The translations under genes were made by a program, and so were the position numbers. From JAULUH01 sp032111745 (lineage in GTDB: Bacteria; Chloroflexota; Anaerolineae; JAAEKA01): a stretch of DNA of 29,450 bases. The notes below the pieces were generated by a model. That model made no database searches and was not told the DNA's origin. It worked only from the letters and a program-made list of their open reading frames with translations. The DNA is taken from NCBI GenBank assembly GCA_032111745.1, contig JAULUH010000137.1, positions 1 through 29,450 of the forward strand, read 5' to 3'. The first letter of the stretch is position 1. Each line of letters begins with the position of its first letter. This document shows, piece after piece, positions 14,672 to 22,206 of the stretch.

Positions 14672-15424
14672 TTATAGGGTGAGCCAGCCGCCGTCGATGA
14701 CGAGGGTGTGGCCGGTGACGAAGGCGGCCTCGTCGGAGCAGAGGAAGATCACGCCGCCGACCAGGTCCTCGGGCAGGCCGACGCGGCCCATGGGCGTTTT
14801 CTCCTGGGCGCGGCGCTGGAGGGCCTCCTCGCTGCCGAAGGAGCGCTCGGTCAGCTCGGTACGGATGAGCCCGGGCGCGATGGCGTTGACGTTGATGCCG
14901 TGGGGGGCCAGCTCATTGGCCAGGGCGCTGGTCATCATGCGGATGCCGGCCTTGGCGATGGCGTAGGGGGCGGAGGCGCGGCCGGCCACGAAGGCGGAGG
15001 TGGAGGAGACGTTGACGATCTTGCCGCGGCCCTTGGGGATCATGATGCGGGCGGCGGCCTGGCTGCAGAAGAAGGCTGCCTTGAGGTGGATGTCCAGGAC
15101 GCGTTGCCAGGTGGCCTCGGTGACGTCGAGGAAGCGCTCGTCGGAGCCGATGCCGGCGTTGTTGACCAGGATGTCGACGGTGCCCAGGGTGGCGGCGGCC
15201 TGGTGAACCAGGCGTTCAATATCGGCGACCTGGGAGACGTCGGTGCGCAGGGCCAGGGCCTGGCGGCCCAGCGTGGCCACCTCGGCGGCGGTGGCCTCGG
15301 CGGCCTGCTCCTTGATGTCGCCGATGACGATGTGGGCGCCGGCGAGGGCCAGGCCCAGGGCCAGGGCCCGGCCGATGCCCTGGGCGCCACCGGTAACGAT
15401 AGCCACGCGATCTTGGAGGCGCAT
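14672..15424 (-). CDS. SDR-family NAD(P)-dependent oxidoreductase (third)
   Basis: 250 residues. The cofactor motif is TGGAQGIG (11-18), with Asp36 after the second strand. NNAG lies at 88-91 and Ser141, Tyr154, Lys158 (PYAIAKAG) are intact. Odd: the Asn of the usual tetrad, in VNLK of the two sister SDRs, is His113 here (DIHLKAAFF), so proton relay may differ. The end FVTGHTLVIDGG is normal. The start at ATG 15424 lies six bases after the stop of the first permease, showing co-transcription with the transporter. The substrate is unknown. Confidence 0.92.
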   Translation of the reverse strand: MRLQDRVAIVTGGAQGIGRALALGLALAGAHIVIGDIKEQAAEATAAEVATLGRQALALRTDVSQVADIERLVHQAAATLGTVDILVNNAGIGSDERFLDVTEATWQRVLDIHLKAAFFCSQAAARIMIPKGRGKIVNVSSTSAFVAGRASAPYAIAKAGIRMMTSALANELAPHGINVNAIAPGLIRTELTERSFGSEEALQRRAQEKTPMGRVGLPEDLVGGVIFLCSDEAAFVTGHTLVIDGGWLTL

Positions 15425-15430
15425 CGACGA

Positions 15431-16096
15431 TTACCTGCTGTACTTCAGCCGCCACTCGAGCCGATTGACCAGGGTCGAGAAGACAAAGGTCAGGGCGATA
15501 TAGATCAGGGCGGCGGTGGTGAAGAACTCAAAGGGGCGGAAGTAGAGGTTGGATTTGACGGTGGTGGTGCGCATCAGTTCCATGACGCCGATGATGGACA
15601 CCAGGGAGGAGTCCTTGAGCATGCCGATGAACATGTTGGCGGTTGGGGGGAGAATGATACGAAAAGCCTGGGGCAGGATGATGTAGCGATAGGTCTGGAC
15701 CCGGGAGAGGCCCACGGAGAGGGCGGATTCGGTCTGGCCCTTGCCGATGGCCTCGATGCCGGCGCGAAAGATCTCGGCCAGGTAGCCACCGTACTGCAGA
15801 GTCAGGGCGATAATGCCGGCCTGGATGGGCGCGAAGTTGATGCCGGTGAGCATGGCCACGCCGTAGTAGAGCCAGATCAGGAAGACGTATTGGGGGATGC
15901 CGCGAAAGAACTGGATGTAGGCCCCGGCCAGCCAGCTGAGGAGAGGCACCTTGGATATGCGCATCAGCGCCACAACCAGGCCGACGACCATGGCCAGGCC
16001 CATGGAGACGAAGGAAATATACAGCGTCAGCAGGACGCCGGCCAGGATCGCGCCCAGGTTGTTGGCGACCACCAGCAGATCCGGACGGTAGGGCAT
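15431..16096 (-). CDS. Polar amino-acid ABC transporter permease (first of three)
   Basis: 221 residues, HisM/GlnP family. Hydrophobic helices, the EAA loop AEIFRAGIEAIGKGQTESAL and GLSRVQTYRYIILPQAFR are clear. It sits 13 bp behind the ATPase gene and in the same run as the first binding protein, so these three form a complete importer. A single permease implies a homodimeric channel, or pairing with one of the two permeases encoded further downstream. Confidence 0.94.
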   Translation of the reverse strand: MPYRPDLLVVANNLGAILAGVLLTLYISFVSMGLAMVVGLVVALMRISKVPLLSWLAGAYIQFFRGIPQYVFLIWLYYGVAMLTGINFAPIQAGIIALTLQYGGYLAEIFRAGIEAIGKGQTESALSVGLSRVQTYRYIILPQAFRIILPPTANMFIGMLKDSSLVSIIGVMELMRTTTVKSNLYFRPFEFFTTAALIYIALTFVFSTLVNRLEWRLKYSR

Positions 16097-16109
16097 CAGG
16101 ACGAGCTCC

Positions 16110-16877
16110 TCAGTGGATGATCGATCTCAGGAATTCCTGGGTCTCCGGATGTTGGGGTGCGTTGATGATGTCGCGGGCAGGGCCCTCCTCGACGATGACT
16201 CCCCGGTTCATGAACACCAGGCGGTCGCCGACCTCACGGGCGAAGCCCATCTCGTGGGTGACCACGAGCATGGTCATGCCCTCGTTAGCCAGCCGGCGCA
16301 TCTCCTCCAGGACGCCGGCTACCAGTTCGGGGTCGAGGGCGGAGGTGGCCTCGTCGAAGAGCATGATGGCCGGGTCCAGGGCCAGGGCGCGGGCGATGGC
16401 CACCCGTTGTTGCTGGCCGCCGGAGAGCATGGAGGGATAGGCGTTGACCTTGTCGGCCAGGCCGATGCGCTCCAGCTGCTGAGCGGCGCGGGCATCGGCC
16501 TCCTTGACGGGCATCTTCAGGACCCGGCGCAGGGCCAGGCTGACGTTGTCGCGAGCGGTCAGGTGGGGCCACAGGTTGAAGTGCTGGAAGACCATGCCGA
16601 TGTGGGTGCGCAGCTGCTGCATATCCGAGGCCTTGGGCCGGTGCCGTCCGTCGAAGGCGAACTCCCGGTCGAAGCGCTCGTCGCGGAAATGGATTAGCCC
16701 CTGGTTGGGCATCTCCAGGAGGTTGATGCAGCGCAACATGGTGCTCTTGCCGGAGCCGCTGCGGCCGATGACCACCACGACCTCGCCCTTCCTGACGACC
16801 AGGTCGACGCCCTTCAGGACTTCCAGATCGCCGAAGCTCTTGTGGAGGTTCTCGATGCGCAGGATTTGTTCGGTCAT
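16110..16877 (-). CDS. Polar amino-acid ABC transporter ATP-binding protein
   Basis: 255 residues, GlnQ/HisP family. Walker A is GRSGSGKST (38-46), Q-loop Gln98, signature LSGGQ (151-155), Walker B IMLFDE (171-176) and switch His208 (VVTHEMGF). It powers import through the permeases in the membrane. It is the only ATPase gene in a region with two binding proteins and three permeases, so it probably serves both sets. A 34-base hairpin separates it from the binding-protein gene upstream. Confidence 0.96.
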   Translation of the reverse strand: MTEQILRIENLHKSFGDLEVLKGVDLVVRKGEVVVVIGRSGSGKSTMLRCINLLEMPNQGLIHFRDERFDREFAFDGRHRPKASDMQQLRTHIGMVFQHFNLWPHLTARDNVSLALRRVLKMPVKEADARAAQQLERIGLADKVNAYPSMLSGGQQQRVAIARALALDPAIMLFDEATSALDPELVAGVLEEMRRLANEGMTMLVVTHEMGFAREVGDRLVFMNRGVIVEEGPARDIINAPQHPETQEFLRSIIH

Positions 16878-16911
16878 AGGGGATCAGGTCTTTTCACGGC
16901 GTTGAAGGGGA

Positions 16912-16945
16912 AGACTGGTCCAGTCTTCGGAGACTGGACCAGTCT
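16912..16945 (-). other. Intercistronic hairpin built from two copies of a 15-base palindrome
   Basis: AGACTGGTCCAGTCT (16912-16926), TCGG, then AGACTGGACCAGTCT (16931-16945). Each copy is a palindrome, and the two also pair perfectly as a 15-bp stem with a four-base loop. There is no T run on the minus strand. It lies between a binding-protein gene and its ATPase gene, the same relative place as the hairpin at 13395. Confidence 0.7.
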
Positions 16946-16989
16946 GGGCGCCACCTCCGTCTCCATCACTATGAACCCGCGACCTGGCC

Positions 16990-17916
16990 TCAGTCCCAGG
17001 TGACCTCACCGCGCAGGGTGGGCCCGACGATCTCCTGGTAGAGGGAGTCCAGGTTGCCGCGATCGCGGTACCAGGCCAGCCAGTTGTCGAGATAGTGCTG
17101 GAAACCATGCTCGCCCGGGCGGACGGGGATACAGCCCCACTCGCGGGCCACGCTCTGGGGTTCGCCGGTGGCGGTGTCCAGGAGCACCCGGGTGCTGGGG
17201 TGGGTGGCGGCGAAGGGCAGGGCCAGGTAGGCCTCGATGAGGCAGGCATCGGCACGGCCGGATTCGACCTCCAGCATCACCTCGGGAACCTTGAGGGGCA
17301 CGATTTCGGCCAGGGGGAAGGCCTCCCGGGCGCGGAACTCGGCGGTGGCGGCCTCCTGGGCGGTGATCCGCTTGCCGGCCTGGTTGTAGTCGGACCAGGG
17401 CCCCTCGGGAGCATCGGCCTGGACCAGCATGACCTGGTCGTAGGGCACGTAGCCGCGCGTGAAGCCCATGCTGAGGGCGCGCGACGGGCGGTTGGCGATG
17501 CCGACCAGGATGGTGTCGTACTTTCCTGACAGCAGCCCGGGCAATAAGGCATCGAACTCCACGTCGGCCCATTCCAGGTCGACCTCCAGGTCCGCGGCGA
17601 TCATCTTGCCCACCTCGATGTCGTAGCCGGCGGGCTCGTTGGTGGCGGGATCGCGGTAGGACTGGGGCGGGAAGCGCATGGTGGAGCCGATGACGATCTT
17701 GCCGCGCTGCCTGATCTCGTCGATCTGGTTGCCGAAGGCCCAGGGCGAATCGCCCTGTTGGGGTGGTGCGGCCGCCGGGCTCTGGCCACCAACGGCTGAC
17801 GGTGCAGGGGCGGCGGCAGGCGCCTGGCAGGCCACCAGCGCGGTGGTGGCGGCGGCGGCCAGGCCGGCTTTGGCGAGGAAGTCTCGCCGGTTCAGCTGCT
17901 CTTTGTTGTCGGACAT
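16990..17916 (-). CDS. Amino-acid-type ABC transporter substrate-binding lipoprotein, Tat-exported (first)
   Basis: 308 residues. The N-terminus MSDNKEQLNRRDFLAKAGLA has a twin-arginine motif and leads to a lipobox-like LVAC (Cys30), followed by an Ala/Pro/Gly linker. The body has the family 3 features IVIGSTMRFPPQSYRD, a DLEVDLEWADVEFDALLPGL segment and a C-terminal helix before GEVTWD. GGAGATTTGTCG before ATG 17916 fixes the start; the frame stays open far upstream across the aminotransferase gene, but that extension is antisense-like noise. It precedes the ATPase and a permease and follows the aminotransferase by 107 bp. The ligand is probably an amino acid whose amino group the aminotransferase removes (inference). 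Confidence 0.93.
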   Translation of the reverse strand: MSDNKEQLNRRDFLAKAGLAAAATTALVACQAPAAAPAPSAVGGQSPAAAPPQQGDSPWAFGNQIDEIRQRGKIVIGSTMRFPPQSYRDPATNEPAGYDIEVGKMIAADLEVDLEWADVEFDALLPGLLSGKYDTILVGIANRPSRALSMGFTRGYVPYDQVMLVQADAPEGPWSDYNQAGKRITAQEAATAEFRAREAFPLAEIVPLKVPEVMLEVESGRADACLIEAYLALPFAATHPSTRVLLDTATGEPQSVAREWGCIPVRPGEHGFQHYLDNWLAWYRDRGNLDSLYQEIVGPTLRGEVTWD

Positions 17917-18023
17917 CGACAAATCTCCTTCTCCTGCGGAATAGATGCGGGGAGGCGCGGTGCGCCTCGACACGGGGATGGTGACATCCGACCACGCCGG
18001 TCGGGCTGAAGCCGGGGGAGTCG

Positions 18024-19193
18024 TCAGCCCGTCCAGGACCGGGCTGCGGCACACTCGTCGATGGCGTCGCAGAGGCGTTCCACGCCCTGCACCAACAGAT
18101 CCTGCGCGGTGGCCAGGGAGACGCGCACGAAAGAGGCGCCGGCGTTGCCAAAGGCGGTGCCGGGTGCGACGGCGACATGCTTCTCGTGCAGCAGATGGAG
18201 CGCGAAGTCGCGGGAGCTCATGCCAGAGGCGCTGACGTCGATCATGATATAGAACGCGCCGCGCGGGGTATAGACGTAGCGGCCGCGGCGCTGGAGCACG
18301 TCGACCACGGCATCGCGGCGGTCCCGGTAGGCGGCGCGCATGGTGTCGACGCAGTCTTGAGGGCCGGTGAGAGCGGCCTCGGCGGCCTTCTGGGACACGG
18401 AGGAGACGCACGAGATCATAGGCTCCTGCAGCTTCATGACCAGGCGGGCGAGGTCGGGGTTGGAGACGATGTAGCCCACGCGCCAGCCGGTCATGGCGTA
18501 GGTCTTGGAGAAGCTGTAGGCCCCGATGGTGCGCTCGGGATCCAGTGGCACGGGACTGACGTGCTCCCCTTCGAAGATGAGCTGCTCGTAGACCTCGTCG
18601 GCGAGGAGGTAGAGGTCGTGGCGCTGGGCAAAGGTCACCAGGCCGGCGATGGTGTCGCGGGGGAAGACCGCACCCGTGGGATTGCTGGGGCTGTTGATGA
18701 TGAGCAGCTTGGTGCGGGTGGTGACCAGGCGCTCCAGCTCGGCGATGTCCGGCACGAAGCCGTTGGCGATGTGCAGGGGATAGCGCACCGGACGGCCACC
18801 GCACAGGATCACGCTCATCTCGTAGTTGGGCCAGCCGGGATCGGGCAGCAGGACCTCTTCCCCGGGCTCGACGAGGGCGAAGAGCAGGGAGGTGATGACT
18901 TGGACCGCGCCTACCCCAACGTTGACCTGGTGCGGTGTGACCTGGTAGCCGTTGATGCGGTGGACCTTGTCGGCGATCAGCTCGCGCAGGGAGAGGAGGC
19001 CCGAGCTCTGGGTATACTTGGTGAAGCCGTCCTCGATGCCTTTGAGCGCACCGGCGATTATGTGGTCAGGAGTGGCAAAGTTGGGATCCCCGACCTCCAT
19101 GCGGATGACGCCGGGCATGGCCACGGCCAGGTTGACGATCTCACGGATGCCAGAGCCTGGCATCAGAGTGGGGGTTTGGGCCGGCGATTTCAC
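18024..19193 (-). CDS. Class I/II PLP-dependent aminotransferase
   Basis: 389 residues, normal length for fold-type I aspartate-aminotransferase-like enzymes. Seen: the N-terminal MEVGDPNFATP pocket loop, the KYTQSSGLLSLRE segment, INSPSNPTG, the ADEVYEQLIF strand with the PLP-pyridine Asp, and SFSKTYAMTGWR with Schiff-base Lys230. The C-terminal FVRVSLA contains the Arg that usually binds the substrate carboxylate. Predicted role: transfer of an amino group from an amino acid to a 2-oxoacid in the cytoplasm. Specificity cannot be read. It is upstream of the ABC importer and 19 bp behind the UspA gene, so one unit is likely. Confidence 0.95.
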   Translation of the reverse strand: MKSPAQTPTLMPGSGIREIVNLAVAMPGVIRMEVGDPNFATPDHIIAGALKGIEDGFTKYTQSSGLLSLRELIADKVHRINGYQVTPHQVNVGVGAVQVITSLLFALVEPGEEVLLPDPGWPNYEMSVILCGGRPVRYPLHIANGFVPDIAELERLVTTRTKLLIINSPSNPTGAVFPRDTIAGLVTFAQRHDLYLLADEVYEQLIFEGEHVSPVPLDPERTIGAYSFSKTYAMTGWRVGYIVSNPDLARLVMKLQEPMISCVSSVSQKAAEAALTGPQDCVDTMRAAYRDRRDAVVDVLQRRGRYVYTPRGAFYIMIDVSASGMSSRDFALHLLHEKHVAVAPGTAFGNAGASFVRVSLATAQDLLVQGVERLCDAIDECAAARSWTG

Positions 19194-19212
19194 GGGAGGA
19201 GTGCCGATCTAG

Positions 19213-19650
19213 CTAGGAGCGGACCAGCAGCATGGGCCGGTCAAGGTGCTGGAGGAGCTGGGCCGCCACGCTGCCCTGGAAGACGCGGGCCAACGCGCCG
19301 CGGCCGTGGGTGGCCATGGCGATCAGGTCGGCGCCAATGGACTCGGCGAAGTCGGTGATGACGGGGACGACGGGCCCCTGCAGGACATGGGTTTCTGCGG
19401 CGATGCCGCGGGCGCGCAGCTCGCCGCGCAGACCGTTGAGGTAGTCCTCGGCCTCCTGGGCGACGGCGACGAACTCGGGCCGGGTGCTGGAGGAGTAAGG
19501 GGCCTCGGGCTGGACGTGCAGGGAACCGGCCTCGACGACCTGGAGGAGATAGACGGTGGCCTCGAAGCGTGTCGCCACCTCCTCCACATGGGGAAGGATC
19601 GCTTCGGCTCGACTCGATCCGTCAAGAGGCACGAGGATGCGTTTGTACAC
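19213..19650 (-). CDS. Universal stress protein, UspA family
   Basis: 145 residues with a GTG start at 19650 (MYKRILVPLDGSSRAE...). The single Usp domain keeps the nucleotide-binding signature near its end: ATHGRGALARVFQGSVA, the G-2x-G-9x-G(S/T) type found in ATP-binding members. These are cytoplasmic stress or energy-status proteins of broad, poorly defined role. A promoter about 75 bp upstream (19725-19753) makes it the probable first gene of the aminotransferase/transporter unit. Confidence 0.93.
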   Translation of the reverse strand: MYKRILVPLDGSSRAEAILPHVEEVATRFEATVYLLQVVEAGSLHVQPEAPYSSSTRPEFVAVAQEAEDYLNGLRGELRARGIAAETHVLQGPVVPVITDFAESIGADLIAMATHGRGALARVFQGSVAAQLLQHLDRPMLLVRS

Positions 19651-19724
19651 GGGCGCCTGTCCTATGGCTCAGGATGCGAGGGGTTGGTGTGAAGCTTGTC
19701 CGAACCTGGTGCGTTGGTAGGGCC

Positions 19725-19753
19725 ATTCTATCAGATCAGGGAAGGCAGAACAA
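19725..19753 (-). promoter_or_regulatory. Sigma-70-type promoter before the UspA gene
   Basis: On the minus strand TTGTTC (19753-19748), a 17-base spacer, then TAGAAT (19730-19725). The -10 has five of six consensus bases and the -35 only three. The position suits a transcript running through UspA, the aminotransferase and the ABC genes. Confidence 0.5.
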
Positions 19754-19841
19754 GAGACATGAGGATCATCCTGGTGCGCCCTTGGTATCACGTTGTGCAG
19801 ACGCGGCGCCGGGTACCAGGGCGGGATTTTGCTCGCGGGGC

Positions 19842-19923
19842 GGAGTCGAGGCTCTAGCCGGGTTTGAGCTATCGACCCGGCTGAAGCCTCGACTCCGAAC
19901 CCGGAGCCGGCTGAAGCCTCGAC
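19842..19923. repeat. Inverted and direct intergenic repeat (GGCTGAAGCCTCGAC unit)
   Basis: 22-base arms 19842-19863 and 19875-19896 are inverted copies with two adjacent mismatches around an 11-base loop. The right arm's GCCGGCTGAAGCCTCGAC-like core is repeated directly at 19905-19923. It begins just past the stop of the FMN enzyme gene and could act as a transcript-end hairpin. I recognise the unit as a common small intergenic repeat in related genomes, from memory only. Confidence 0.65.
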
Positions 19924-19930
19924 CTGGCGC

Positions 19931-20905
19931 TCAGATCGTGTGCAGGATGGTGGGGTCGATTTCAGAGACGGAGGGGCAGCCGGTGAGGGACATGGTGCGC
20001 TGGAGCTCTTCGTGGAGGAGGTCCATGATGGTGGCGACGCCGGTGCGGCCGGCGGCGGCGCAGGCGATGAGCAGGAGGGTGGCGACGCCGACGGCGTCGG
20101 CGCCCAGGGCCAGGGCTTTGAGGACGTCGGTGCCGCGGCGGAAGCCACAGTCCACCAGGACGGTGAGCTCGGGCACGGCCTGGCGAATGGCGGGCAGGAT
20201 TTTGAGCACGGGCACGGCGTAGTCGATGGCCTCGCCGCCGTGGAAGCTGACGACGATGGCGTCGGCGCCGATATCCCGGGCGGCCAGGGCATCGTGCACG
20301 CTGAGCACGCCCTTGACCACGAAGGGCAGGTTAGTGGCGGCGCGGAAGCGCCGCAGGTCGTCCAGGGTCTTGTGGGTGAGGAAGGGGGGGCCTGGGACCT
20401 CGTCCCAGGCCTTTTCCTTGTAGAAGACGTCGATGTCCATGCCGGTGGCCACGCAGCCCAGGGCCTCGGCCCGCTGCAGGTGGCGCAGGATCAGCTCGTC
20501 GTCGTCATAGGGCTTGACGATGTGCACGACGGGCGCGCCCTGGTCGACGATGCGGGCCAGCTCCTCGAGGGTGATGAGACCGGTGGACATCATGCTGCCA
20601 GCGTCGGCCAGGCCGGCGGCGATCTGCTCCAGGTAGGGCGTTTCCCAGGGGGCCAGGCGCTCCAGCACGCGCGACTGGCACAGGGCTGAGGCGATGACCG
20701 GCAGGCGGAGGGGCCGGCCGAACAGGGTCGTGGCCGTAGTGGCGGGCCGGCTGCCAAGGATGCGCATCTCAAAGGCCAGGCGATCCATGTACTGCCGGTT
20801 GAGCCGGTTTTGGGAGCGGGTCTCCGCGCCCAGGTCGAGGTATGGCTCCATGCCGGCGGCGCGGATGCGGGCCAGGCCCTGATCGAGTAGCTCCTGGTAG
20901 CGCAT
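19931..20905 (-). CDS. FMN-dependent alpha-hydroxyacid-oxidase-like enzyme with altered active site
   Basis: 324 residues, (beta/alpha)8 FMN family. Seen: PVIASALCQ at the start of the barrel, Lys198 (FVVKGV), His222 (VVSFHGGEAID), VDCGFRRGTDVLKALALGADAVGVA for FMN phosphate binding, and a C-terminal DLLHEELQRTMSLTGC. In glycolate oxidase and relatives the stretch is S-N-H-G-x-R-Q, where the His abstracts a proton and the Arg holds the substrate carboxylate. Here the His is kept but the Arg position is Glu225. It therefore may not use ordinary 2-hydroxyacids. There is no signal peptide. A cupin gene lies five bases upstream, so the two products likely work on the same compound. Confidence 0.88.
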   Translation of the reverse strand: MRYQELLDQGLARIRAAGMEPYLDLGAETRSQNRLNRQYMDRLAFEMRILGSRPATTATTLFGRPLRLPVIASALCQSRVLERLAPWETPYLEQIAAGLADAGSMMSTGLITLEELARIVDQGAPVVHIVKPYDDDELILRHLQRAEALGCVATGMDIDVFYKEKAWDEVPGPPFLTHKTLDDLRRFRAATNLPFVVKGVLSVHDALAARDIGADAIVVSFHGGEAIDYAVPVLKILPAIRQAVPELTVLVDCGFRRGTDVLKALALGADAVGVATLLLIACAAAGRTGVATIMDLLHEELQRTMSLTGCPSVSEIDPTILHTI

Positions 20906-20910
20906 GGTCG

Positions 20911-21255
20911 TTACTCCAGCTCCCGGTCGGAGCCGGGGCGGAAGGCGGGGCCGTTCATGACCAGGTAGGCCATGGTGCCGTCGAACACGTAGGGCATGCC
21001 GCGCGGGATGAAGACGAAGTCGCCGGCCTGGACCTCACCGGCAGGCTCCTCGCCGACCTGGAACACGCCCGAGCCATCGACGATGTAGTAGACGCGGTCG
21101 CTCTCGTCGCATACCATGCGCTTGTGGTGGCCCCAGATCTCGACCCAGGTGACGCTGATGTCGGGCGTGTGGTCCTCACGGCGGATCACCCGCTTCATGC
21201 GCAGCGGGTAGCCCTCCTCGACGATGTCGGGCAGCTCGGAGGGGCGGATGATCAT
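20911..21255 (-). CDS. Small single-domain cupin
   Basis: 114 residues. A conserved beta-barrel is indicated by WGHHKRMVCDESDRVYYIVD, GEVQAGDFVFIPRGMPYVFD and the downstream strand. The first cupin motif keeps His43/His44 and acidic residues, but the His normally found in the second motif (P-x-G-x-x-H) is Tyr here, so metal binding may be weak or altered. It could be a sugar- or acid-binding protein, isomerase or accessory protein. It is 4 bp behind bioY and 5 bp ahead of the FMN enzyme gene. Confidence 0.85.
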   Translation of the reverse strand: MIIRPSELPDIVEEGYPLRMKRVIRREDHTPDISVTWVEIWGHHKRMVCDESDRVYYIVDGSGVFQVGEEPAGEVQAGDFVFIPRGMPYVFDGTMAYLVMNGPAFRPGSDRELE

Positions 21256-21259
21256 GGCT

Positions 21260-21808
21260 TCACCTCAGGGTGCCCTCGGCGACCAGAGCCGCCACTACGG
21301 CCTTGACCAGGTCGGGCAGGATGAAGGGGGCGATGCCGGCGATCCAGGCTGTGGCCAGGGTATTGACGTTGGGCGAGATGGCCATCAGCCAGCCGGCGCC
21401 GAGGGCGTAGATGACGGCCATGCCGGACAGGCTGCCCACCAGGCGGGACAGGAGGGAGGACCAGGGCGCGCGCTCGGCGATCAGGCCGGCGACGAAGGCT
21501 GCGGGCACGAAGGCCCAGAGGTAGCCGGCGGTGGGGCCGGAGAGGGCGGCAGCGCCGCGAGCGTAGGCGTCCAGGGGGAGGCCAACCGCGATGGCACTGA
21601 GGTAGGCCAGCTGGCTGAGGGCGCCGCCGCGGGCGCCGAGCATGAGGCCGGCGAGCACCACGGCCATGGTCTGCAGGGTGATGGGGACGGGGGTGTTGGG
21701 GAGCGGGATGGTGATGCGGGCGGCCAGGGCGGTCAGGGCGGCGAAGACGGCGACCTGGGCGATAGTGATCCAGACACTGTCACGGGTGAGCACGAAACGA
21801 CGAACCAT
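21260..21808 (-). CDS. bioY: Biotin transporter BioY
   Basis: 182 residues, the membrane S-component that captures biotin. About six hydrophobic helices; family signatures are ITIPLPNTPVPITLQTMAVV near the N-terminus and the GPTAGYLWAF turn. ATG 21808 is fixed by AAGGAGG seven bases upstream. No EcfA/EcfT energising genes are here, so it may work alone or share a housekeeping ECF module. It stands next to three genes of a biotin-dependent carboxylase, which explains the need for biotin uptake. No BirA box or BioR site is recognised in the gap before it. Confidence 0.95.
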   Translation of the reverse strand: MVRRFVLTRDSVWITIAQVAVFAALTALAARITIPLPNTPVPITLQTMAVVLAGLMLGARGGALSQLAYLSAIAVGLPLDAYARGAAALSGPTAGYLWAFVPAAFVAGLIAERAPWSSLLSRLVGSLSGMAVIYALGAGWLMAISPNVNTLATAWIAGIAPFILPDLVKAVVAALVAEGTLR

Positions 21809-21837
21809 AGGTGTACCTCCTTGAGACACGGATATTT

Positions 21838-21964
21838 ACCGCAAAGGCGCAAAGAGCGCAAAGCCAATCCCTGGGCCGGAGGAGGCCGGAAAGGGAACCG
21901 CAAGGGCGCCACGAGCGCAAAGAATTCTTTGGCGAGGCTCTGCGCACTTTGCGTCTCTGCGGTT
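21838..21964. repeat. Degenerate inverted repeat (ACCGCAAAGGCGCAAAGAGC type)
   Basis: The left arm starts ACCGCAAAGGCGCAAAGAGC (21838-21857) and the right arm ends CTTTGCGTCTCTGCGGTT (21947-21964). An internal copy starts at 21896 (ACCGCAAGGGCGCCACGAGC). This phrase is common between genes in many bacteria and often yields false short proteins. It separates bioY from the biotin carrier gene. Confidence 0.7.
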
Positions 21965-21979
21965 CAATGCCTGGTGCTT

Positions 21980-22192
21980 TCAGTCGGCCAGGATGATGAG
22001 GACGTCGCCGGATTGGACGGGGTCGCCCTCGGCGCAGTGGATGCCGTTGACGGTGCCGTCGAACATGGCTTCGACGTCGATTTCCATTTTCATGGACTCC
22101 AGCACGACGACGATGTCGCCGGCGGAGACCGCGTCTCCCTCCTGGACCAGGACCCGCAGGACGGTCCCTGTCAATGGTGCTGTGATCTCCAT
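21980..22192 (-). CDS. Biotinyl carrier protein (acyl-CoA carboxylase BCCP domain)
   Basis: 70 residues, a bare biotinyl/lipoyl domain. Lys35 in LESMKMEI is the biotin attachment site, and the paired GDxVxxGD motifs of the fold are present (QEGDAVSAGD, EGDPVQSGD). It shuttles carboxybiotin between the carboxylase and the carboxyltransferase. It is much shorter than bacterial AccB (about 150 residues) and lacks the thumb and linker, as in free-standing carriers of acyl-CoA carboxylases and decarboxylases. It follows the biotin carboxylase gene by 14 bp. Confidence 0.94.
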   Translation of the reverse strand: MEITAPLTGTVLRVLVQEGDAVSAGDIVVVLESMKMEIDVEAMFDGTVNGIHCAEGDPVQSGDVLIILAD

Positions 22193-22206
22193 GGCATTCC
22201 TCCTGT

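Noticed and set aside
17917..18804. Long N-terminal extension of the first binding protein
   Set aside because: It runs through the aminotransferase gene in another frame and would bury the Tat signal; ATG 17916 has a good ribosome site.
21811..21996. 61-codon + strand frame (TAKAQRAQ... LRTLRLCGS)
   Set aside because: This is the false protein typically produced by the GCAAAG intergenic repeat.
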